Of a stretch of DNA of 64,000 bases, positions 47,286 to 59,315 are shown piece after piece. Source of the DNA: Leptodontidium sp. MPI-SDFR-AT-0119 (lineage: Eukaryota > Ascomycota > Leotiomycetes > Helotiales > Leptodontidiaceae); contig JAHLEZ010000002.1 of the NCBI GenBank assembly GCA_020726505.1, positions 744,001-808,000 of the forward strand, written 5' to 3'. A program made the position numbers and the translations under genes. The notes beneath the pieces are model-generated. The model made no database searches, was not told where the DNA came from, and saw only the letters and a list, made by a program, of their open reading frames with translations. Every line of letters begins with the position of its first letter. The stretch's first letter is position 1.

Positions 47286-49706
47286 AAAATCAACTGATGG
47301 GAATGCTTGAGCCTGGAACCCAGAAATATGCATGCAAAATAATTGCCGATCTGGGTCTGGAGAAGTTCCTTAAACTTCTCTCTTGTCTCTTTGACCTAGG
47401 AACAAGTAAATGAAGAAAAGTCAAGAAGACCAAGACGTTTCTTGTCTCTGCTCGTCAAGACTCAAGAATCGACTGGTCCGGAGTGAGCCTCCATGTGTAA
47501 TCTGCTTGCTGACATCAGAGTCTGGACTAAGCACCAGCTATGTGGAAACGGCTCCTTGTGCCGCTGCTCGCTAAGTAGGGATGGTTAGCAAACGGACAGG
47601 GCTCGGCATTTCTGTTGGACCGCTGACTGATGAGGAATTTAATTTGACTTCGCCGTTTGTTTTAACGTGCGGGCACGATATGGTAGAGGGCGGTAATGTT
47701 GTGGGGTCAATATACCGTATTTTATGGGCAATGGGAATCTGGGTATTCTCGCGATATCAAATTGGAACGTCGTGCTTGACAGAGTACGGACGGAGTACGG
47801 AGGAGGGGTTGCAGAATTCTGCCTGTGGCCGGTCCTACCTATTGTATCGTGGGGCTGAAACAGGAGATACGTATGATACGATGCACAGCATGCTTGCTTG
47901 CCTGGTGGTTGTGCTTCCAAGAATTGTTTCACAGGGCAAGGAAACAAACTTGAAAGCCCCCGCGCCTCAGCCTCGTAGGAGCCCGTAGGAGGAGGTCGAA
48001 CACGTCAAGAATTAATGGAACGGACTAAGAAATCCAACGGTACACAGCCTGAATTGATCGATCGCATACGCTTCACGTCAACTACTCAGCCCAGGCTAGC
48101 TAGCCTATCTACCCCTCGAGTCCGTCCCACGGGCTGGGCTTCAGCGCAGTGACGTTGAGTAACACGTTCCTGGGCCGCTTCCTTTTCTTCTTCAATGACG
48201 ACGCGACCAGTGGCTGCTGGCCCGCGGTTGAAGAAGCAATAATAGCGAAGAGACGAGGAGGGGTCTGAGGAAGGGCCATTGAGACCGTTTATTGTGTAAC
48301 GTACGGTCGAACGAACGGACGGACGATGGATGACATGCGATTCAAACATACAGCGTGTCGCAGATTTGCTGGAGATCCTCCGCATTTTCCAACGACCTCC
48401 TGCAGCTCATCCCAAGGTTGGCTGGATTGGCCTCTGCCCCTCAGACCGCCGCCATCGACTTGCCTCCGTCCGTTCGAGATGTGTGCGCCATAGCGATAGC
48501 CGCTGCTGAAGGAAGCTGCATACTCGTGATACCTGTAACTGTTTCTGAGATGCAGAGGAGCAGCTTGGCTTCTTATTTTTGGCTTGCTTCAGCGGGTGAT
48601 ATTTATGTCAAGAATTTATCGATGGACGTAGCACACTTGAGAAGTTGAAATGCTGACGATTGTTGTCTGTAGGTGCAGGGTTGAGGCAGCTTTGCTCCAG
48701 CCAGTGATATGTTGACGTTGGCTTTGTGCGGAAGGCCGGAGACTGTGCCTTCGCTGACTGGATGGTTGACTTGCATATCGATCGAGCCAACACACACATG
48801 GAAATAGATGTGGTATCTGGTGATGCGTGGATTGTCATAGTCTGCAGATAGTTATATGGGGGTGTTCTGATGTGATTTGATGCTGGACTTGGTTGAGTGA
48901 GTGCTTGCTTGACGACTTACTTGACTGCGCTGATGACTTGCCCTTGCACACGCACTTACTTCCACACGCACTTGCTTGCCGTAGTCACTCTTGATGATTC
49001 CGGCTTTGTGGTTGACGGACTCCTTCGTGTAAGTAAATATAAATATATACTGCACTGCACTCCACTGTATATAAATATCGGCCTCGGACTTTACCATAAA
49101 AAACATCGGACCCCGAGTCCTCTCCCCACCGCCGAACGGGCTGATCCAGATTCCACTCACTGACCAGGGCAAGAAAAGCTCGTGCCTCAACTCATTTTAT
49201 TATTACCTTTCTGCTGCCGTCGCTTACTGTGCAAATGCCTGCTCTCTCTGGCTGCCCTGCCGTGGCCCGTGGCTGAGGCGCCTTCTCCCCTGCCAAATTG
49301 CACAGTCGCCAAGCCCCTTAGCCGGACTTAGTGCAGCCCAAAGCCCCAAGCAAGCCAGCCCAGCCCATCAGCATCGTCGTCGCCTTTGCGAGAGACCGAA
49401 TCATCCGTTCCCTCGCTCTCCCTTCTGCCTCTTCCTCTCCCTCTCTCTCTTACTTCCCTCTCACCCACCACTCCATCTTCCTCTCTCGCCCTCTCGCCGC
49501 CAAATATCGACTTCATGTGCAGCTCATAGCATATTCGAACAGCCATACCAATATTCATCCGCCGCCCCGTCTCCTCCGCGCGCATCCGCTCCCTACCTGA
49601 TTCGCCCATCCGCTGTTGAAACGCCCGTCACGTCTGTGAGTGGTTCGAGAGGCAAAGGCAGAGGAAAGGAAAGCAGCAACACCACACTTTTCTTTTCTCG
49701 ACAGCG

Positions 49707-51084
49707 ATGGCAGACCCTCGATACTCCCCTACGACCTTCACGAAATCGAAGATGCCCTTCTCCTGGCCCTCAATACTGAATCCCATTCCTCGACGATATC
49801 GCCGCCGCTTACGCTCCAAGTTCCGGTCTGCTCAGTCTCCTGCTTCCTCCATCGCCTCTATCCAGACATCCTTCAACCCCGCAGATTCGATCAAGGCGCT
49901 CAGAGCACACAGGTGGTCATATTACGATGCGAAATATCTGATCCTGATCATCGTCAGCGTTTTCTCGCTCTCGATAAGTCAGGCACCAGGTCCCTTGGTG
50001 AAGACAGGCGCATCAGCATTGCTCATGCTGGCTTTACTTATGCCCATAACGAGACAATTCTTTTTACCAGTGCTACCAATTTTCACTTGGTTGCTCTTCT
50101 TCTTTAATGCTAGGTACGTGGTTTTTGTAGTCTTACTCTTACGGCGATTTCTGGGCTCAACAACTGACTTGCTACAGATTCATTCCATCAGAATACCGAC
50201 CTCACATTTGGGTGAAGGTGCTGCCCGCGCTCGAAAATATATTTTATGGTGCAAACATTAGCAATATCCTCTCGGCTAACAAATTTGTTGTTTTGGATGT
50301 GCTGGCTTGGGTGCCATACGGGCTGTTGCATTTTGGAGGACCATTTTTCTGGGCAGCCTTGATGTTCTTCTTTTCCGCCCCAGGAACGCTTCCAGTCTTC
50401 GCGCAGACCTTCGGATATCTGAACATCGCAGGTGTGGCAATTCAGCTTATCTTTCCGTGCTCACCACCGTGGTACGAGAACTTGTATGGTCTTGCACCAG
50501 CAAACTACTCGATTCCCGGATCACCCGCAGGATTGGCCCGTGTCGATAGGCTCTTGGGCTTCGACATGTATACTACAAACTTTACCGCATCCCCCTTAGT
50601 GTTCGGAGCTTTCCCATCCTTGCATTCTGGAAATGCGGTGTTGGAGGCTCTCTTCATGAGCCATTGCTTCCCAAAACTTAGACCTTTGGTGATTGGCTAC
50701 GCAATGTGGATGTGGTGGGCTACAATGTACCTGTCACATCATTATGCCGTGGATTTGGTTGGAGGCGGATTCTTGGCCGCAATTGCATTCTACATTGCAA
50801 AGGCAAATTTCCTGCCCAGAGTTCAGATGGATAAGGCTTGGCGATGGGATTATGATTACGTTGAGAAGGGAGAGGCACCCAGCGGAGCCTACGAGTACGG
50901 CCTCTCGGTTCTGGATGTCGACGATTTCCGCAACGATAGCAGCGATGAGTGGACCGTAGGCTCTTCATCTTCAATCTCATCCGGTTCAAGAAGTCCAATC
51001 GACGAGAGCCAATCTTCATGGGAAGGCGAGACACTGGCATCCCAAGCATCGGATACGGAACTCAACGAGATCGCAATCAGATGA
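49707..51084 (+). CDS. aur1: Inositol phosphorylceramide synthase catalytic subunit Aur1
   Basis: Exons 49707-50113 and 50178-51084 give 437 residues. Several membrane spans are visible (YLILIIVSVFSLSISQAPG; LPVFAQTFGYLNIAGVAIQL; GYAMWMWWATMYLSHHYAVD). The phosphatase-like active-site motifs are intact: FGAFPSLHSGNAV with its His, and MYLSHHYAVDLVGGG with His and Asp. The YRPHIWVKVLPALENIFYGANIS segment is typical of Aur1. The enzyme moves phosphoinositol from phosphatidylinositol to ceramide in the Golgi and is the target of aureobasidin A. The C-terminal ~70 residues are Ser- and acid-rich. The start matches the first ATG after a long pyrimidine-rich leader. Confidence 0.93.
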
Positions 51085-52326
51085 ACCCCGGATATCGCAT
51101 CAGAAACTTCGAAATCCAATCCCTTGTTCGACACCTCCCCCAGTCGATTTCTACATCATGATTTTACGGCATCAAATCACGGCGTTTAGCATATGAGCGA
51201 CTTCGCAACACCTTTTAATCTTTTCTCCACGTTCTGCGATTCTCTGGACCTCTCAACAAATCCGACCTGTACATATTCTCCATCCCCCAACAAGTTGAGA
51301 GTTCTCTACATCAAGAGATCTGGACCAGGAGCCTTTCGAGATATATTTAATGCTAATATGGCTACGATCATCACCAAAGCCACGAGCCGAGTCGATTCGG
51401 ACGCAGATGTTCGTAGCATCTTCACTTCTACCTTTACTTCTTTTCCGATCTCCTTTTGGAAAACGGATTTTTCTTCCAATCGTTCGACTGTGTCAATAAA
51501 TACCACCATCGCTAGAGTTACCGCCGCCTATTCTCTCACCGGGGGATATTTAGATGAGAGGGTGTGCTGGGCTCGCCTTGTATGTTTTCTACGCTGCCGG
51601 AGCCCTGCACAGCTCCGTGGCAGAAGAGAAAAAAGACTTTCGCTGAATATAGAATTTGGGCGTCTGATTTTTTTGTTTTTCCCTGGGGTGTTTTGGGTAA
51701 AGACTAGATCCCCGGATGGGATGGACTGTCGCTATAGACTTGTGTGTGTGTTGTGTAGTGCTAGGAGGAGGGGTGCATGGAATGGGGTTCCAGAGGGAAG
51801 GAAATGGGATTCAGGCCCTTGGACAACAGGAATCGGACTACAGAGTCTAGTCTCGCGGTGGACAAACCGACAGTTGCAGGCTTTGAAAGCAGACAGAGCT
51901 GTAGTGCCGGCATCGAGATAATGAAAGCAAAGAAAAACTTCACACTATTCTGTTCCGTCTGTTTGTTCTTTTCCTCCCGAATATTTTACTTCGGGTGGCT
52001 TTTTTCACGCTCTGAAAATGTAGTAATTATAGTAAGTGTGAGTTGGCGAGTGCCCACCCCGCAAGTAGCAAGAACCACTAACCTAACACTCCTGGAAGCT
52101 ACAAAGGAAACACCTTTCCAGCTTTCTGCCCAGATCCAGCTTCCTAACTCCAATAAGAAAATCATGCCATACATCCATCCGTCCGTCATCTTTCCCATCT
52201 ATGTACAAACAACCCGCTCTTTCTTCATACACGCTGCGCCCTGCCCTCCGGGACTGGCATACATATCTCTTGTTATTCATGGCAATCATAACATTTACAC
52301 GGTTACGCCCACCCTCGTCGATACCC
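51085..52326. other. Intergenic, probable AUR1 3' UTR
   Basis: An ATG-initiated frame of 242 codons (51193-51921, +) begins 110 bp after the AUR1 stop. Its composition (Ser/Thr first, then Arg/Trp-rich) and the lack of a recognisable domain make it a poor gene candidate. Nothing else is supported. Confidence 0.45.
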
Positions 52327-54521
52327 TCATGCCACAGCCTTAGCCTTTTTGGCCTCTATCCAGTCATAATAACCGATCTCAGGCGAATCTCGCAGCACTG
52401 GACCATGCTCTGCATCACGCTCTGGATCTGTGGACGTTTTTACACGATGGCCCCGTCTTTGTCGTCGACTCATTAGTTTGTGAAATTCCGTACTCTTCTG
52501 CTTATCTCTTGGCAATGTCTGCTCTATGCTTGCTATGGTGTCTGTTTCGTTCTGTGACTTGTGCTGCGTCTCGTCGCTCATCGCCAACACGCTTGCTGAA
52601 CGAGGCTCTGTTTGCTGAGATGCTGTTGCCGAGTTTCGGGTCTCTGATGACTCTCCTGTGTTTGCTATTGTGTTGCTTTCGCTCTGTGACTTATGCTGTG
52701 TTGTAGCTATGATCTTGTATTCGGTCCGCTTCTTGTCTTCGGTAGTCAATGCGCTCGCCGGACAATCCTGTAGTTCCTGATCTGCTGTTGCGGACTCGGG
52801 GAGTGTGCTGTATTCGGAGAGGAGCTTGCTTCGCTGCTCTTGCAGGCTTGCGAGCTGTCTGAATATGCGGTCTGTCTCCTTGGCTATCTGCTTTTGGTTG
52901 GATATAGTGTTTCCTCTGCTCATGCATCTGTCTTCTGCGATACCCAGCTTCCTCCCCAACTCCTTTACTCGGGATTTGAAGTCTTCACATTCTACACGTA
53001 GTTGTGCGTTTTGCTCGTCAAACTCCTCGGCTCTCCTCTCCATCAAGACTTTCATTTCGAGACGACTCAAATGTGCTGCATCTAGGTCATGTTCCAACTT
53101 TGTGATTTGAATCTGGTACTTCGCGGATTCTTCGTTCAGTTTGAGATTGTCCTTTTCCAGTCCAGCAGCCTTCTCTGATTCCTGGTTCAATTCCCGCTTT
53201 CTGATGTACAGCGCCTTTTCGAATTCGTCGCGTTCCACAGTAGCCTTGTGTTTTGACTCGAGTACTAAGGCAACCTGCTGGCGTTTCTCATCCTCTAAGC
53301 CGGAGATCTTGGCTTTTAGGTTCCTTTTTTCGGCGTCTAAAGAATTTATATTGTAAAGAAGTTGTTCTTCGTGTCTGGTTGCAGTTTCTATCGTTAATTT
53401 CTGTGATTTGAGATCGTCGCTCATGGTGCCGAATTCTTTCACCATACAATCCATCTGATGCTTGAGTATCTGATTCTCTTCTTTCAACTGCTCTATTGTG
53501 TTTTCGCCTGATTTCGCTAAAAATTCCCGGGCAGCTCTCTTCGAGTCTTTGCTCCAATGCTCTGTTCTCCATCTCCAATGAACGGAGCTGCTCATCTTTG
53601 CTTGAGTTCCTTTCCTGTTCAGAGTTCCGGTATTGCTCAGCTATTCGGGTGACTGTTTCTAATACGGCCATGAGCTCGGGAAGGGAACCTTGGTGGTTGA
53701 GACCACCCTGCTGGGTGCTTCCGACTGCTGTTGATGTGCCACGGGTACCGAGTGGAGAAGGCGGCGGTATCCAACTCTGGATGATTTCGTATCTATCATC
53801 CGACAACGAGTCACCAAAGATGCTGCCACCATCTTGACTGGTGAGGCCCCCTCTGACAGTCGATGTGTCGCCATTAACTACCGTGCTGGCGCTGGATTTG
53901 AAAGTGTTTGCCGCTCGGAGGAACTGCTCGAGTGACTTGGTAGCTTCTGAAGAGGCGCCAACGCCCGAGGGTTGTCGATGTCGTAGACTTTGCGAAAGGT
54001 CTTGAATGCCCATTTCGATTGTCTCTAGCCGTTTCGTCACTTCGGCATCTGTGTGATCTCGTCGCATCGCCGCGCAGCTGCATGACAGTCAGCGATATAT
54101 CTATTTGACACCGACGAAAGACGCACGCATTGATAGCATTGAATGCAATTGCCAGTGCCCTCTCATATGTCTGCACCTCGCTACCAAATCCCTGAATATC
54201 CTTCTTATTCAAGTTCAGCCTGATGTGCTTCACCGGCCTCCTCATGAACCCCTTTCCGACCGCATTTTCCGCTGATACTTTATCAAGCACAGCCTCCAAC
54301 TTCTTCAGCACCACCCCGCAGTTCCCCACGTTGTCCTTGACGCATATCCAGAGATTGCCATCGGGTCCAGTTTGCGCAACTGCCACAAGAGGGTTCTCCT
54401 TCTAAGCCGTACTTACATTGTCGAGGACTTGGGAGAGTGATCGCAGGCCTTGATAGAGATTCTGGACGTTGATGTCGATATCTAGGGCATCTGTCGTAAA
54501 TTCACAGACTGTCGTGGAGAC
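52327..54521 (-). pseudogene. Coiled-coil protein with fungal STAND-type N-terminal domain, interrupted by a stop and a frameshift
   Basis: An exon from 54521 to 54127 encodes a domain like the N-terminal region of fungal STAND/NLR proteins (VCEFTTDALDIDINVQNLYQ; LRSLSQVLDNVSTA; QTGPDGNLWICVKDNVGNC). It is cut by TAG at 54404-54402, one C-to-T step from CAG. After an intron (54126-54078) the next exon (from 54077) has Ser/Gly-rich sequence and a coiled coil (MENRALEQRLEE). Near 53533-53545, at a GA dinucleotide run, homology moves to another frame (FLAKSGENTIEQLKEENQIL) with no GT-AG intron possible between. The rest (to 52327) is a long coiled coil and a Ser/Gln/Glu-rich tail, intact for over 400 codons. 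The start is not identified; an ATG frame at 54725 (MASPTIPLLLPF) does not join in phase. It is either a recent pseudogene or carries assembly errors. Confidence 0.55.
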
Positions 54522-56654
54522 CTAGGTCCTTCGTGAGCACAAGGCTACGGATCTAAACTTGGAGTACTGGAGAGCGGCATGATGAGAGCGAAGAGAGAGG
54601 GATACTTACTTTCATACACAGTCTTGCGAGAGCAACTGTCGACGCGGTTATAGATAGTGGGTCCATTGTTGTATGTCACAATGACTGAACAGAATGGGAG
54701 AAGGAGGGGAATAGTTGGGGATGCCATCTTGGAGGTCGTTCTGGTAAGGCTGCCTCCGAGGCGGAGTCGAGGATTCAGCCCCAAGCCTCGTCTTGGCTTG
54801 ACCAATGGGATGGGCTGGGCATTTGAGGATACACCTCAGATTCTTGTCGTGGAGAATCTAGGTATGTATACCGGAGCTCTATGTCATGATAATATGAATA
54901 GCTTGTTATTTGATTTAATGAATTTGCTGTCTTGAATGATAGAGCTAGTCGAAGAGTGCTTCTTCTCGATGTCGTCAAAATGTGAAGACTCTCCAAGGGG
55001 AAAGAGCAGAGAGATCAGTATATGTAGCATCCATCAATGGCACTAGCTAGAGTTTCTTTGAACAGCCTTTGAAATTATCAACAGAAGATTACTTGATCAA
55101 TGCGTTCTCATCTTGTCCTACAACAAAGTAGCTTGCTCGCATACATTGTAACATTCAGCCAATTTGGGATTCGGTTAATTCTCTCTCCTTCCCGCATTAA
55201 ACGGCCTAGACGTGAATTTCAATTGAAGCGTAGTATAGTAATTTGGATACCTTATTGTCTTCATATTCTTCACCCACTTGATCTCTAAGAGGTTGAGTAT
55301 TACTGTTTCCTGGAACTTGGAAACTCTCCATGTTTGTTCTCGCCGCCAAGCCACCATCAAAGCTGCATCATACAGCACAGCATCACTTACTTTCTTGGGC
55401 CAGGCTATCTCAAGGCTCCCTCCGTAAGCCTCCTCCCACCCGTTACAACATTTATTTTTCTCCCTATCTCTCCCCTCTTAACCTACCTATCTTACAGTAT
55501 GAGAACACCCTCTTAGATCACGATATAAAAAAAAGGTGGTCTGATCCTTACTCATCTCTCACCTAATCCTAATCCCTCCCGTCGTCCCTGTGAGATGAGA
55601 CGGTACGACGGAACTTTTCCTTTTGTTGCACGTCGTATTTCGGCGCAACGTGTGTGCAACGTGCTGCACATGCGTCGTACACGTGGGGGAAAATTCTTCC
55701 AGTCTCCAGTTATTTTTCGTTTCCATGGAAATTTGGATTGGATGGTTGGTTGGTTGGGTAAAGTGGACTGATGAGGTGAGATGAGATGAGATGAGGTAGG
55801 TGTGTGAGGAGTGTGAAGGAGGGGTTGATATAGAGAGAATCGGAAGGGGAATGTGCTGATTGGGTTAGAAGCGAGACGAGGAGTGGTAGGGCTGAGATGA
55901 GATGGGATGGTTTGCTAAGTAATTTCTGTTTTGAGGGTGAGTTAGTTTTCCAGTTTGACCCTTGTTTAAATTTTTCCAATAACCACGTAGCTTTGGGGCT
56001 GAGAGTGATTCTCTCCTTGTCTAAGTACATACCGGGACATGAAGAAGTTCTTGATGCTTGGTGAGGTTTTAAGACAATGGAGACTTTCTTTATAATTGTC
56101 GGAAAGGATTGTAGGATACTTTGGTAATTGAAATTGTATTTGCATTTGTATAGCGTGTATAATAAACTATCTCTGGTCATGTAGAGCAGAGAGGGATTTT
56201 GGCATCGTCTGAATGACTGACTCTCAGACATTGTAGTTGACTATGTCTTTGAAATTTATAGTAAAATATTCTTGTTGAACGCTTCAATGCACGCAATTTC
56301 AGAACTAATATGAAATCATTTAATTTCAACGCCTTGCTGATCTTATTGTATCCATCCATTCATATCTAGGTATCGCTATGAAGTGTCATGCCTCATAATG
56401 TCCTGCCAATTCAGCCACTCCATATATCATCAGCAGTCCTCCCTACCAAGTAAGCTCCTAAGTGAAAGTCCCCGTAGGGCAAGAATCAGAAAATAAGAAG
56501 GCGAGAAGAAAAGGGAAAAGCAAAGGAAGATCATGAACCACACGCTCAAAAAACATATCATGTCCACCAATCAATCAAAAAGAGAAACGTCAAATGAGCT
56601 TTTAGTTGGTAGTGACCGTCGGACTCCGAGTTATGCCAAAAGAGACTCCAGTCA
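54522..56654. other. Intergenic with a cluster of CGTCGTA and GCAACGTG motifs
   Basis: No supported gene. A dense motif cluster lies at 55604-55686. From about 55740 to 55800 the sequence is rich in GGTTGG and GATGA short repeats. The last 300 bp next to the CaM-kinase stop is its 3' region. Confidence 0.45.
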
Positions 56655-58024
56655 TCAGCGGCCAGTCAGCTTTGCGCTGCCTGCGCTCCATAAGCCTTTT
56701 GTCGTCTCGGCGATTTTCCTTGTCTGGGCTTCGATTTGCGCTTGTGTTTGGCCTTGGCCCGAACTTCGTTCTACGCCTCTCATGTGGGTATCCGAGAAGT
56801 CGCCTGCTTGTGGTGCAGAGGAGATAGGTCCCCCGGTTGAGTAGCCGGAGTCTTGTTGCATCTCGTCGCCTGGTCCCATACCAACTCCGGAATCGTTTCC
56901 ACCCCGTCGTAATGGCTGAGCGCCCCTGTCTGGGTCTGTTGATACTATCCCGTCCATCATGCCGCTGACACCTTGACCTTCCCTCAGTTTGTTGATTGCT
57001 CGAACGGTGTCGATAGCTGCGTGTAATGTCCTTCTTGCGTTGAAGTTCTTCTTTACCACAGGCAACAAATCACTGCCCTTTCCGTCCTTGCCAGCTTGTC
57101 CAGATGATATACCAGATACAAACGGATGCTGAAGTGCTTCATGCGAAGTCATGCGTTGTGTTGGATCGATTGTCAAACAGCGCTTGATGAATTCCCTTGC
57201 TTGTAGGCTGACTCCTCTCCAGTATTCGATAGGTGTGAAGCTGTAGTCTGCAATCAAAATTGCTTGCATCTCTTCCAGGTTGGAGTCGCGGTCGAATGGA
57301 GTGTATCCGCATAGCAGGAAGTATGTAATCACACCGATAGCCCAGATATCCACTGGTTTGCCATGACCGGTCTTCTTGAAGATCTCGGGTGCCATGTAGC
57401 CTGGTGTACCACATGTTGTGGTCAGAACGTGGAATTGCTCTTCATCCATTATCCTACTGAGACCAAAGTCTGCAATCAACAAATCGGCGTTGTCTTCGGG
57501 GGTTCTGAACAGGAGATTCTCGGGCTTGAGATCTCGATGTACGATTCCGTGATCATGCAGGTATGCGACCGCGGAGAGGGTTGCTCGGATAAGGTCAGCT
57601 GCATCGGATTCGTAGTATGATCCTTTGCGGCAGATTCGATCGAACAGTTCCCCACCGAGAGCAAGATCGGTGACGAGGTAGAGGTTGTTGAGGGTTTCGA
57701 AATAGTCGACTAGAGTGAGGATGTTCTGGTGTCCCATCGACACACGTTTGAGGACCGCGATTTCATTCCGTACCTATTGCGGGGTCAGCGGAGAACATTG
57801 TAGATGGTTAAAGACGGGAGTAGTACCATATGTTCTCGACCTGCCATCAATCTCTTGTTGATAACCTTCGCAGCATAGTATCTCCCGGTATCAATATGGA
57901 CGCACTCCTTCACCACCGAGTACGACCCCGCGCCGAGGGTCTTCCCCGTCTTGTACCGACATGCCTGCACCGGAGGCTTGTTCTGCTGGCTCTCCTGGGG
58001 ATTCGAATAACTCATAGTGGCCAT
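56655..58024 (-). CDS. Calcium/calmodulin-dependent protein kinase, type I
   Basis: Exons 58024-57827 and 57773-56655 give 438 residues. The kinase domain is complete: Gly-rich loop GAGSYSVV, Lys53 (YYAAKVIN), HRDLKPEN with Asp147, DFG at 168-170, an activation loop with TTTCGTPGY (the Thr phosphorylated by CaMKK in relatives) and the APE motif. After the domain, a basic amphipathic helix (VVKKNFNARRTLHAAIDTVR) is the autoinhibitory/calmodulin-binding segment. The C-terminal ~110 residues are Gly, Ser and Gln-rich and disordered. In filamentous fungi these kinases link Ca2+ signals to growth and stress. The gene diverges from the Ser-rich membrane protein. Confidence 0.92.
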
Positions 58025-59315
58025 GCGAGATGTATTGATGTGGGCGAGCGAGGCAGGAGGTCAGCTTGAGCTTGGAGGAGGAGGGAAGTCAGCCGCGATA
58101 AGGCAAGCGCTTCGCAAACTCAGCTTTGGAGCTTGTGAGAGGATGGGGATGGGGATGGGCGAGATGATTCCGGGGAACAGACAGCTCGGGAGAGACAGTC
58201 ACACAAGCTGGCACTGAATAATGTGACGAGATTATGTCTGGCGTATTGTTGTCAGAAGATTGAGGTGTGCTGCCTATGAGATGTGAAGAGAGAAGAAGAG
58301 TCGATTCAATCGATGTGGTCAACGGAAGTCAGGTAGACCACCAGGCTCTCAGCCGCTCTGGACCAGACCAGTCAGTCAGTCGCGAACAGAGGCAGAAGCA
58401 GACCAGACCAGAGCAGAGCCCCTCCATCTCATCTGATTGGTCCGCTTAAAGGGAGCCCCTCGGCCGGGCTAACCCCTACTCGGACAAGTGGTCAACAACT
58501 CAAACGCTCAACTCAACTCAACTCCAATGCAGTTCGACGACTGCCCATCTTCATCATTCAACGGCAGTCGGCCTTCGTCTTCACAGCTGGTCCAGACCGG
58601 AACAACTCTTCCATGTTTCTCTTTCATATCAGTAATCAGTTTCCAACTCCACTGATTCTTCCATTTCCGGGTTATGTTCTGTCTTCACATGCCCGGTCCC
58701 ATGCTTGTCCTTCCCCGCTATGGGCAGCCTCTGGTAGGGCTGGCATGAGGCTGAGCAAGACATCGAGTTCGAGCTCTCCACGGCATATCAACGGCCGCTC
58801 GATCAGTACAAGTGCTATTTCAACATGCAAAAGGGGCCGGCGATACTCAGATACCGAGGCTAGGTTCTTACTCAGCTGTCGGACTCTTCCCTGACCTGTT
58901 CCCCAGAAAAGTTTCCCAAGTTTGGCTGGCCCGGCCCTCCTTGCTGGTAACGATCCACGTGATGATCCACTTTCCGCGCGGTGATGCCGCGTCGATGCTC
59001 AAATATAGCTACACCCTGGGCACTTTTCTTCTTTCTGGCCGTTTGATCGCCAAAACCTTAATGCAAACATCCAGAAGGTTCATTTACTGGGGCCGGAGTG
59101 GCTCAGAACCTCCCTCATCTACTGGAAACGGTAAGTGTCATCCGAAAGCTTCGCGTCATGAGTCGTGTGCAGTTTTCTGTTCAATAATATTCGCTGTTCT
59201 TCTCCCTCTTCTTGTTCGTCTTGCCTTTTGATGGTTGATTGTTACTTCATACTTTCCCTTGCGTATACCTTCGCCAGTTGTGTTTGATTCTTGATTGTAC
59301 AGAGGAAAAGTCAGC
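58025..59315. promoter_or_regulatory. Divergent promoter region of CaM kinase and Ser-rich membrane protein
   Basis: The start codons are 1.29 kb apart. Intron-like signals (GTAAGT at 59131 and TTGTACAG ending at 59291) just before the plus-strand ATG suggest a spliced leader for that gene. A short frame at 58527 (MQFDDCPSSSFNGS) may be an unlinked upstream exon. Its connection to the main ORF could not be shown. Confidence 0.4.

Larger units (their letters stand above)
45854..49706. other. 3.8-kb gene-poor region upstream of AUR1
   Basis: No supported gene; frames at 47581-47988 (+), 48355-48648 (+) and 48086-48385 (-) lack recognisable features. It includes a foldback at 46243-46385, a 10-bp tandem repeat at 47246-47285, and TATA-like AT runs near 49035-49078. 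From about 49390 to 49500 the + strand is pyrimidine-rich, probably the AUR1 leader. Confidence 0.5.

Noticed and set aside
51193..51921. 242-codon ORF (+) after AUR1
   Set aside because: Begins with ATG but has shifting composition and no recognisable domain; more likely 3' UTR.
54545..54805. MASPTIPLLLPF... frame (-) as the first exon of the coiled-coil gene
   Set aside because: Its donor phase does not fit the STAND-type exon, and the family's usual hydrophobic first exon is not matched.
55710..56231. 173-codon ORF (-)
   Set aside because: Pro/Ser/Leu-rich with GATGA/GGTTGG repeats translated backwards; no domain.
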